Below are positions 42,101-50,900 of a DNA stretch of 63,697 nt, piece after piece; the first letter of the stretch is position 1; each line of letters begins with the position of its first letter. Origin of the DNA: an uncultured Desulfuromonadales bacterium (lineage in GTDB: Bacteria > Desulfobacterota > Desulfuromonadia > Desulfuromonadales > Geopsychrobacteraceae); assembly GCA_945787295.1 (NCBI GenBank), contig CALZHQ010000021.1:1-63697 (forward strand). The letters are read 5' to 3'. The notes beneath the pieces are model-generated. The model did not search any database. It saw only the letters and a program-made list of their open reading frames with translations, and had not been told where the DNA came from. The translations under genes were made by a program, and so were the position numbers.

Positions 42101-45100
42101 ATCGCAGCGGTCGGGTTGATCCCGGAATAGTTAGTCACGCGGATATAATCACCATTGCCATCGAACTGACCAACCTTCCCCCGTTCGGCATCAGTAACCG
42201 GCGCCGCATTGCCATATCTGGTCCCATTGCCACCTGCCCCACTGTTGATGACAGAGCCCCACGAAGCTTCGTTCATCTTGAACCACAAGTTAGCTTCCGA
42301 AAGTACCTGGCGATGGCCAAATGTAACCAATGGCGAGAAATTGGCGTCGACATCTCCGGTGGTGCAGTTCGCCAGGGTGTCGCTACACTTTTCGATGATG
42401 TAGGACTCTTCATCGCTTAGATCATCGGTCCAGGTCAGATCGACCTGCACCTCGGTGACACCGGTGGCATTGAAATCAGCCGGCGTGTCAAAGGTCTGGG
42501 TCGTGACACTGTTGCTGATCGCACCTGGAGTCGGCCAGTTCGGTGCCCCTGCCGGATTGTCCGCGGCCAGCCAATAGGTATAGGGCTGTCCGGGGCAGAC
42601 ACTGGTGTCCGAATAGCTGACCGAATCGGCAACGGGAGTGTCTATGGCCGTTACGAATTCCGCCTCTTCATCACAATCGGTTCCGCTGCCGGGACAACGC
42701 TTGAGGATAAAGCCGCTCTCCGAATCGGTATTGTCGGTCCAGGCCAGATTTACCTGGGTGGAACTGATGACAGTGGCAGTAAAAGCTGATGGCGCAACCG
42801 GAACATCGGTGGTGGCATATGTGATAGTTGTTGGCGCACTTTCGACCTTATCACTTCCAGTACAATCGTTGGAACTGTAGCTCTTAAGCTGATAGCCGTA
42901 GGTCGCATCCGGGGTCAGTCCGGTCTCGATAAGTTGTCCGGTCAGAACACCAGCAGCGGTATTACCGCCGTTGTAGCGAGCCACAGCTTCGGCATCACTC
43001 AAGGCTCGGTTGTAAACCATCACTTCATCGATCTTACCATTGAAGAAATAACTGCCATTCGCCCGCCGGCCGATGTGCACCGGATTGCTGCTGGTGTCGT
43101 AATTAATTGTGCCGGTCGAATACTTGGTCCCATTGACATAGAAACGGATTCCAACCCCCGGCTCAAATACCGCCATCAGGTGTTGCCATGCCTGAGCAGT
43201 TATGGTGCCAACGGTCCAATAACTGGACCCATGATAGATCCGCCAAGCGGTTCCATGGCTGGCAATCGCCCAATCATTGCCACCATTTTCGGTACTGATT
43301 ATATGCCGCCAGGTACTCGCTGTATCGTTGGGGTAGACCCAGGCCTCGAAAGTGGCTCCTGGTCCGCTACTGGTCTGATCGACAGTAACAGACGTCGCCA
43401 GGTAATCACTCGCGCCATTGAAGTCACCCGCCCAGCCGATCTTGCCATCGGACGTGACGGAAGCTGACCCGTAGCTGGTGGCGTCGTTGCCGTAGCCGGA
43501 GCTGTCCTTGACATCACCTGCCGTGTGGTCCCAACTCGCCTCTTCCATCGGCAGGGCAAGGACCCGACCACTCTTCATATCGGTCGTATCAGTCATGACC
43601 GTACAGCTGCCACCTTCGCAGCGCTCCAGCAGATAACCATTAAGGTCGTAACCGGTCATATTCCAGTCAATCTTAATGCCCTCTTCGGAAACCTTGGTCA
43701 CAGCAAAGCCGCCTGGCGTCAGTGGCGTCGCGGCAGTCACGTCGACGATGCCACTGGCACTTTCCCAGAGCACTCCATTAAAGGCCCGGACCCGGTAGCG
43801 ATAATCGAGACCGGAGCAGACGGTGTCATCAACATAGCGGGTCATATCGACCCCGACAGCGGCAATTTCGATCGGATCGCACGAGGTCCCTTGACAGCGC
43901 TCGATCTTGAAGCCCTGCTCTGAGACGGTGCCATCGACCCAGGTGAGGTTGATCTGGGTGCTGGTCACCGAAACCGCGCTGAGACTGGCCGGCGCCGGCG
44001 GTGTCGTGGTGATCGTCTCAATCGGTGTGTAGGCCGGCACGTTGCAGGTAGCGGTCTTATAGGGAGTCACCCGGTAGTAGTAAGGGGTGCTGTGGCTGAG
44101 CCCGGTATCGCTGAGAGTCATCGGGTCATCGGCCAGTACCGTCCCGGCAGTAACCGGATCACTGACATCGGAACAGTCGCTGGTGATACAGCGTTCAACC
44201 CTGAAACCGGTTTCGTCAGAGCTGTTGTCGGTCCAGCCCAGATCGACCTGCTGTTCGGAAACCAAGGTCAGATTAAGATCGGTCGGCGCAATCGTGCTGT
44301 CGACAACAACGTCGATCTCCTGGTTACTCCAACCGGTGATCCATTCGTTGGTCCGCTCCGAGCGGATCTGGTAACTGTAGGTTGTGCCCGGGCAGACGGT
44401 GTCATCGACAAAGGTTGTTGCATCAGCGACCGGATACAGCTTGGTGGTGCCGGACTCCTCAACCAGGTCGGTCGACAGGCTGCAGCCGACACCCTCACAC
44501 CGTTCAATGATGAAATGCTCTTCGTTGCCGGTATTGTCGGTCCAGTCGAGCTGGACTTCGGTGCTGCTGAGAACTGTCGTACTTAGACCACTTGGCGCAA
44601 TCGGATCGGCGGTGGTGACCTCCAGTTCGGCCCAGCGCGAGGAATCACCGTTGGCGTGCTCCGATCTGATCCGGTAACAGTAAGTGGTGTTTTTATTCAG
44701 ACCAGTATTCGAATAGCTGGTTTCGCCAGCCGCCGCGGTATAAAGATGAGTCCAGGGGTCGGTGGAATCACAGCTGCCGTTTTTGATCTCCAGGCGGAAG
44801 CCGGATTCATCCAATGAATTATCAGCCCAGGACAGATCGGCCTGGTTGTATAGCTGTACCGCGGTAAAAGGCGTGGGCGACTGCATATTTTCGCCATCGG
44901 CGAGAAACACGACATAATCGGCATCGCCACCGGCGGTGGTCGTAATACCAGCAACAAAGGTCTCGCCATAATTGTTGGTCACGACTGCCGCAGGCACGTC
45001 GGCAGCGTTGGCTGCCCCGTTGTAAACCGAGGCACCGAGGATCAGACCGCCGCTGTCATATTTGACCGTCAGAATATCGTCATTGCCACCGGCATCGGTC

Positions 45101-47904
45101 GTCCCGGTCAAGGCGACCGTCCCGGATTGATCGATCGACATCTCGTACATGGCTTCATGCGAACCTGGTCGATCGAGGATCTTCGGCCAGCCGGCCCTGA
45201 GGGTCCCGTCGGTATCATAACGGGTATGAAAGTACTCCTGATCACCGTTATCTGTATAGGTCGTGCCGCCGACGATGATGCTGCCATCAACCGGATCGAA
45301 AGCGATCCCCTCGCCGACATCGTATCCGTTCCCGCTGCCATTGTAGCTTTTTTCCCAGAGCGGCGTGCCGTCACTGCCGGCAAACTTTATCGTGTGCATA
45401 TCGCCAGTGTTAGAGGTGGTGTAGGAATAGCCGGTCACATAAACATCACCACTGCTATCGACCACCAGGTCGTTGACATAATCGTTGCCGTTCCCGCTGC
45501 CGTCGATCTTCTTCAGCCAAAGTTGACTGCCGTCGGTTCCGTCGTACTTGGCAACCAGGAAATCCTTGTCTGTCGCGTTATAGCTGTAACCACCGACCAA
45601 AATATTATTGGACTGATCGAAGGCGACCGCGGCCGGAGAGTCTTCGTAACCGCCATCATAGGGCACAATTGCCCAATCGCGGGTGCCGTCCGGCTGGAAC
45701 TTGATGACGTAAATATCGTCATTTTCCGGTACCGAGTTATTCTTGCCATAACCGACCACGACCACATTGTCGGAGCCGTCGACTGCCGAGGCGACGGCTG
45801 AGGAGCGGTCATCGTCCCCATCCGGCCCATTGTACTGATCGGTCCAGGATTCAGTCGACCCATCGGCAGGATAGCCGATGGTATAGACATCGTTGGTGTT
45901 GCCGGCGCCGCCACCATAAAGGGAAGAATAACCGGTCACCGTGACTCGGTTATTGCTATCAACGGTGAGTGAGTTGGCCACATCCCCCTCGTTGAATTCA
46001 TCGTTGTAATCGGCATTCCACTGTTCTGACAGATCGGCCCGGTCGAGTTTGATGGTGTAGTAATCGTAATCGGTGACACCACCGGTGATATAGCCGGTGA
46101 CCACCGGATGATTATCGGGGCCGACAGCGATCGCCTGGGCGAAGTCATCACCAGCAGCGGCAGCGCCGTATTGGAATTGGCGACTCGGCGGATCGTAACT
46201 GATGACCGTGGTCTTGGCGTTGACCTCGTTGCTGTAGGGAGAATCTCCGGTTGCCGCACTGTAGGCCTTGAGCCGGTAGTAGTAGCGGGTATCGGCGGTG
46301 AGTCCGCTATCGGAATAACTGGTCGCGTCGGCGGTGATATCGATATAGGTCGGGGTGCCGCTCTCTCCGATCCGGCGCTCCAGCACAAACTTATCCTCAC
46401 CGGTCGAGTTGTCGCTCCAACTCAGGTCGATCTGGGTATTGGTCGCGACGACAGCCGCCAGCGAAGTGGGTGGGTTGAGTGCCCCAGACTCATACTTGAG
46501 CACCTGAAAGTCGTAATCGGTGCTGCCGGACGTCCAGCGATCGGACCAGCCAGCAACCAGCAGGTCGCCACTCGGGCAGAGGCCAACCCCCACAGCCCGG
46601 TCATTCTTTGCGGCACCGTCATATTCCTTGCTCCAAAGCAGCGCGCCGTCGTCCTTTTTCAGCTTAAGAGTCAGGAAATCATCCAGCCCACCAAGACCGT
46701 CATTCTTATAGCCAACGACAAACAGCTCTCCGGCATTGTCTCCTATGATCTGCTTTGACATATCATTATGGCCACCGCTGGTATTGTAACTGTCGCTCCA
46801 AACTTCCGCACCGGTTGCGCCATCATATTTAGCGGCGTGGATATCGCTGCCGGTGGTCAGGGTTGCATCGTCACCGACAACATAAACATTGTCCGCACTA
46901 TCGAGCCAAATGGCGTTGGCGTGATCATCCTGGCCACTGTCATAGAGAGGGGCAACCCAATTGGCCGCGCCACCTGCGGCCGGATATTCGACAACATAAA
47001 AGTCCTGGTTGCCGCTGTCGTGAATATAGCCGGCCATCACCACGTTTCCGGCCTGGTCCATCGCCAGCGCCTGGCCTCGGCCATCGTTAGCATCAGAATA
47101 GGTCCAAACCTGGTCCGGGGTGCCGCTGGTGTTGTTCTCGTTGTACCGCAAGGTCAGGCAATCAAAATCGCCGCCGGCGCTCTGTTTTTCACCGGTCACA
47201 GCAACGCCCTTGACCGCGGCGCCGGCTGAAGTGACCGCAATTGCATAGATCCGATCGTGGTCATCAGTGCCGCCATCGTAACTGTAAGCCCAATATGGCG
47301 TCCCGTCCGCTTTCGGCCCTTCGCTCGGGTGGTATTTGAGCAGGATGGTGTCGTCGGTGGTGGCGACAGCCTGCATGTAGCCACCGACATAGACAGTGCC
47401 CACATCATCGACCGTGATCGCCGTGGCATAGTCGTTGCCACCGCCGGTGCCGTCATAGGTGTGCTCCCAGATCAGGGCCCCATCAGCGGCAGCATATTTG
47501 GCCGTGTAGATATCATTAAAGGACGAACCATTCCACAGGTGGCCGGTCACGATGACATCATCGTTACCATCAACGGTAACGGCCGTGGCCACATCGTTGC
47601 CTCCGGTACTGTCTTTGGAGACACTCCACAGTGGCCCAGAACCATCCGCCTTGACCTTGACGACATGAAAATCGCTGCTGACTGCCCCGGTTGCACCAAC
47701 CAGAATCACGTTTCCCTGGGAATCGAAGGCCGACGCCTTGGCTTGCTGCTTGTCCGCCAAGGGCACATTATAGGGCGACCAGATGTAGTCGCCACCGGCC
47801 GCTGAGGCAATCACCGGGAGACAGAGCAACAGACTGAGCAGTGCGAGAAGCGTCCACAACTGGTTCCGTTTCGGTATCTGGCAAGTCTCCAGAAAAGAAC
47901 TCAT
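39121..47904 (-). CDS. giant secreted delta-60-propeller/FN3/LamG/DUF2341 protein
   Basis: About 2927 residues. A signal peptide (LWTLLALLSLLLCLPVIASA) is followed by two blocks of delta-60/SBBP-like propeller repeats with D..GNVYVxGY motifs (~50-490 and ~590-1040). Then come about thirteen FN3 domains, two LamG (jelly-roll) domains (plus-strand 43.0-43.6 and 41.7-42.3 kb) and one DUF2341 domain (39.8-40.7 kb). FN3 domains carry a conserved ERC...C pair, probably a disulfide. ATG 47904 has GGGGAAGG upstream; an alternative ATG 47925 overlaps the cytochrome stop. The C-terminus is DTTCYP. The likely place is the cell surface, perhaps binding polysaccharide or the cytochrome next door. Confidence 0.88.
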   Translation of the reverse strand: MSSFLETCQIPKRNQLWTLLALLSLLLCLPVIASAAGGDYIWSPYNVPLADKQQAKASAFDSQGNVILVGATGAVSSDFHVVKVKADGSGPLWSVSKDSTGGNDVATAVTVDGNDDVIVTGHLWNGSSFNDIYTAKYAAADGALIWEHTYDGTGGGNDYATAITVDDVGTVYVGGYMQAVATTDDTILLKYHPSEGPKADGTPYWAYSYDGGTDDHDRIYAIAVTSAGAAVKGVAVTGEKQSAGGDFDCLTLRYNENNTSGTPDQVWTYSDANDGRGQALAMDQAGNVVMAGYIHDSGNQDFYVVEYPAAGGAANWVAPLYDSGQDDHANAIWLDSADNVYVVGDDATLTTGSDIHAAKYDGATGAEVWSDSYNTSGGHNDMSKQIIGDNAGELFVVGYKNDGLGGLDDFLTLKLKKDDGALLWSKEYDGAAKNDRAVGVGLCPSGDLLVAGWSDRWTSGSTDYDFQVLKYESGALNPPTSLAAVVATNTQIDLSWSDNSTGEDKFVLERRIGESGTPTYIDITADATSYSDSGLTADTRYYYRLKAYSAATGDSPYSNEVNAKTTVISYDPPSRQFQYGAAAAGDDFAQAIAVGPDNHPVVTGYITGGVTDYDYYTIKLDRADLSEQWNADYNDEFNEGDVANSLTVDSNNRVTVTGYSSLYGGGAGNTNDVYTIGYPADGSTESWTDQYNGPDGDDDRSSAVASAVDGSDNVVVVGYGKNNSVPENDDIYVIKFQPDGTRDWAIVPYDGGYEDSPAAVAFDQSNNILVGGYSYNATDKDFLVAKYDGTDGSQLWLKKIDGSGNGNDYVNDLVVDSSGDVYVTGYSYTTSNTGDMHTIKFAGSDGTPLWEKSYNGSGNGYDVGEGIAFDPVDGSIIVGGTTYTDNGDQEYFHTRYDTDGTLRAGWPKILDRPGSHEAMYEMSIDQSGTVALTGTTDAGGNDDILTVKYDSGGLILGASVYNGAANAADVPAAVVTNNYGETFVAGITTTAGGDADYVVFLADGENMQSPTPFTAVQLYNQADLSWADNSLDESGFRLEIKNGSCDSTDPWTHLYTAAAGETSYSNTGLNKNTTYCYRIRSEHANGDSSRWAELEVTTADPIAPSGLSTTVLSSTEVQLDWTDNTGNEEHFIIERCEGVGCSLSTDLVEESGTTKLYPVADATTFVDDTVCPGTTYSYQIRSERTNEWITGWSNQEIDVVVDSTIAPTDLNLTLVSEQQVDLGWTDNSSDETGFRVERCITSDCSDVSDPVTAGTVLADDPMTLSDTGLSHSTPYYYRVTPYKTATCNVPAYTPIETITTTPPAPASLSAVSVTSTQINLTWVDGTVSEQGFKIERCQGTSCDPIEIAAVGVDMTRYVDDTVCSGLDYRYRVRAFNGVLWESASGIVDVTAATPLTPGGFAVTKVSEEGIKIDWNMTGYDLNGYLLERCEGGSCTVMTDTTDMKSGRVLALPMEEASWDHTAGDVKDSSGYGNDATSYGSASVTSDGKIGWAGDFNGASDYLATSVTVDQTSSGPGATFEAWVYPNDTASTWRHIISTENGGNDWAIASHGTAWRIYHGSSYWTVGTITAQAWQHLMAVFEPGVGIRFYVNGTKYSTGTINYDTSSNPVHIGRRANGSYFFNGKIDEVMVYNRALSDAEAVARYNGGNTAAGVLTGQLIETGLTPDATYGYQLKSYSSNDCTGSDKVESAPTTITYATTDVPVAPSAFTATVISSTQVNLAWTDNTDSESGFILKRCPGSGTDCDEEAEFVTAIDTPVADSVSYSDTSVCPGQPYTYWLAADNPAGAPNWPTPGAISNSVTTQTFDTPADFNATGVTEVQVDLTWTDDLSDEESYIIEKCSDTLANCTTGDVDANFSPLVTFGHRQVLSEANLWFKMNEASWGSVINSGAGGNGTRYGNAAPVTDAERGKVGQFDGNGDYIRVTNYSGINPTAAITVATWAKSNGATWSADHSLLSKRNAYILSPQFGGTGMRFYIYSSSNWRVIDVPNIPIDITEWHHYAGVYDGSNIILYVDGAEVGRTPWTGTINYETGYLEIGRDDGYTTRYFNGWLDDAMVFNRALTPDEAASLPLNTGNTIYHDQGLIPATFYSYRLRSQKSATCSLPADDWVYASDDTLDPPPPTDLSVNATSTTTIDISWTDNSGSETNYHLQRCISPDLDCGVLTNFSTLDDTLAADTSSYSDNVCPGKTYYYRVRAEKTGADAWPTPTAWDGPVSDATANHQAPSGLVASRVSEAQISLVWNDNTSDESGFELDRCSVSDCSSVETTVALAAGATSYLDDYLLPDATYYYRVRAIKAGACTDPPTGWPTDNSGIANATTSTDLSVPSSLTATMVNSTQIDLSWVDNAVTETGTVIERCTGATCAEEPFAPLDEVAGNVANYSDISVCAGKTYRYRVQAKNEGLSGGGSWTRKMPLSFTGFVADAVTSVTIPHDPDLGDMRDDFGDIRFYDEDNKRELPYVIASLNEGVSATFHVKLGQSNNVSVYYGNPSATEVGNEDGLLMFRDTFRGATIDTNKWVEIDNASNTIRQNDDLQLFDVTSGWNYALISNMTFDRLAGRELYIDLTIPADTAGANYFMVGWELDQTGVASYSQLVHGMYWNNYTFSTYEKNVHRGGTGSYAASTDYEMKITLLSNGASFYIKGGAYADWTLVKTNTFNSDATMRIAFTQNSHQAYIHEVKVKDVAIDTGAALGGEITSGGFAFGNTWDNDNVYSNEAEDSTPSPVAPSGLSVVAVSDSQFELSWTDNNDAEDGFEIERCSGGGCSFVALVPTVGTDVTSYTDTTAPASTLSTYQVRTFKNSICSWPSNLYSGTASDTSFPAPSSALNLSTINSQMIQLDWLDDASDEDGYEVEVQIATGDFVKIADLPADSTGFVDRRVVEGNTDYTYRIRPYRVDIPDTVYSPYSTQESVTTPDYGASAQPDTTCYP

Positions 47905-47918
47905 CCTTACCTTCCCCC

Positions 47919-50900
47919 TTACCATGGCGTCACCTCATTCCACTGCTGATCGTTCCAGGTTCCGGTCTGGGTCTCATGGCAGTCAGGCCAGACGTTGTAC
48001 ATGCTAGGATAGTGGTAATTGTCGTTGTAGCGCTCCCCGGCCGGACCGCCCGATTCGACATCACCCCGGTGGTCGGTGTTCAGACAGTTGGTCCGCATCA
48101 GACGCGGCAGACCGGAGACATGCGCCTGGTGACACTTGGAACAGGAGAAGGCGTGCTCGGCATTGCTGCCCCAGCCCTTGACCGTTTCGTGAACCCGGTC
48201 AAGGCTGCGGAAGGCACTGTTCTTACTGGTGCCATCGGTCAGGCTCGTCTTCGGGTGGCAGCGCAGGCAGAGCCCGGCAAACTGACTGTCATCCTCGGTC
48301 ATCTGGTTCGGCGCGCTCATGCTGTTGCCATCGACGGTGCCGAAGGTTTTGCGGTCGAGGTTGACGAAGCTGCTGGTCCGCCCTTTCGGATAGCCGGCGA
48401 TATCGGCCTTGACGGTGTCGACCTGCGGTGAATCCTCCTTGTAGGGAGAAGTCAGCCAGGTGCCCTTGAGCAGCGGAACGGCATATTGCTGCCTGTCTCC
48501 CAGCGTCGGGCTGACTCCATGCGGGTCATGGCAAGGGGTGCAGGACCCATTTATCTGGTGTTGGGCGTCGGGAGGCGTTACGAGCGCCGATGACGCTTTC
48601 AAATGACCGCCCATAGCGGTGCGACCGGCCTTGTAGGGGAAACGCACCTGGGTGCCCCGTTCACCGTCACCAAAACGGGAGCTGTCTCGGTAACCCATGA
48701 TCGGTGCAGTCGCACCGAAAGTTGACTCGTAGCCCCACGGCTTGGTTCCGGCGTTCTGGGTTTCGTGACAATCGAAGCATTGCGCCGCGGCCGGGCTCAT
48801 CGGGTTGACCCCATCCGTGACTTCCTGAGCCGTATAAGAGACAGAGTAGCCCCCCTTGCCGGCCTGGGTTTCCTTCAGGTTGCCGCCGCGGTAGGTGCCA
48901 TCGAAGGTTTTGTAACTGCTGGTGATGCCGGTGGTGTAAGAGCCATGTGAGCTGTGGCAGTCGAAACACTGAACATTCTGCAGCGGATTGCTGCTTGCCC
49001 GGGTGCTGACCAAGCCTTCGTCTTCACCGGTGCTGGTGCTCCAACCCCCTTCGTTGGCAATTGCGTTGCCATGGGCCGAGAAGGCCTTCTGGATATTTTT
49101 ATCCGCAACATCTGTCCCGGAATATTTCCCCCAAGGAGTCACGTCGGTCACATCGTTCTGTGAATAGCGGGCATCGATACTCTGTCGGTCCCAGGCATAC
49201 TGGCCTGGGGTCTTGCAATCGTTATACTGCCGTGGCGTCCGCGGAGGGATGTCCGGATCAGCCGGATTCTCCTCGATGTAGAAAGGTTGATGCTCATTGT
49301 TGTCGTCGTTGTGACAGCTCAGGCAATGCCTTGACAGCTTGACGATGTCGGTCCGGTCCGTTGCGATGGTTGTTGCATCAAATGTGATCGCCGTGTCATT
49401 AGCCGGATCAGGATCATCAATGATATAAGTCTGCGGCCTTTCTCCGGCCCCGTAAATCACCAGGTCACTCGGTTTATTGGGCAATGAATCACCCGTTTTG
49501 TAGTTATAACCTTCATGGTAGGTATTATCGATCAGGCCGAACTTGGTCGCCTCCCAGTGACACTGATAACAGTGTAAATTCTCGACGACGACATTTTCCC
49601 CCTGAACATGGTGCGACTGACCGCGGAACTGGCGCATGATATCCATGCGCAGCTTGATGACACCATCATGGCACTTGATGCAGTCGCGTGGCAGGCCGAA
49701 GCCGAGGTGGTTTGGAATCGGCTTATTCTGATGACAGGAGCCGCAATCGCCACCAGAGGCGTGCCCGCCACCAAAACCATGCTCATGACAGTCGGTGCAA
49801 CGACGGCTGCCACGGTGATTGTCACCATAATCGGACCGGAAGTGTTCGGTATTCTGGTGACAGACGTTACAAATGCCGTCATAGGTCGGCCCGGTTGATT
49901 TGGCGTAACTACCGCCGGTAGTGCCGGTGAAGACGACATCGGCGCGGGTCACCGGCTTACCGAAGGTGCCGTCGGTTTCCGTTGCCACCTTCGACTGGAT
50001 CATGTAGATGTTGCTGTCACCATGGGGATCATGGCAGTCCCAACAGAACTTGCCCCCCTTCCACTTACCAGTATCCAAATAATTCTGCCAGTGCTTGTGG
50101 CCGAAATGGGAAGAACTGGCCTTACTTGAACCGGCGATGAAACCGGTGCCGGGATCGTAGCCGATCTTGTAGGGATCGTCTTCCGGGGCCCCGCCCCAGG
50201 TATGACAACTGTTGCAACGATTGTTGTCATCGTCATCGTGACACTGCAGGCAAACCCCCATCATCACGTACTGGTTCTTGATGTCATCCTTCTGCGCAGG
50301 AGTCCAGGTACCGGATTCGGTATTGTGCCGACTGGCATCATCCGGGTGGCAGAGCACGGTCAGGCAGGACGTCGCTCCATTGACATAAGAGCTATGATCA
50401 TCTTCGGGCGCGTAATCGGGCGGCACAATCGCCGTCAGCGGCGTTGCGATACTGTCAGCGGCGTTGTGACAACCGAGACATTCGGCATCGGTGCCTTCCA
50501 TGTGACAGTAGACACACTCCCGTTCGAAGCGTTTTTCGAACTGCGGATGGCTGACCAGACGATAGGGGTTGGCCGGGTCTTCGTGAACCACGGTCCGGTC
50601 ATGGCAATGCCAGCAGGGGTTAGCGGCCGGGAAGTTGGCGGGCGGGTTTCCGGAGCCGGGATAAGGGCCGGCCGCAGCTGGGCGCCCGTGACCGCTGGTT
50701 TCCCACTCGGTCAGGTTAATCCGCGCCTGGGTCCCGTCGAAGGCATCGTAGTTATCGACATCCGGTCCGGTGGTCCGGTGACAGGTCAGACATTTGACCC
50801 TCCCCCCCCATCTTGGATCGTCGTGATCGCCGCTGTGGCAGGCGGTATTTGAGCATTTATCACCATCGTAGCTGCCGCCGTCCTTGAACACGACATCCTT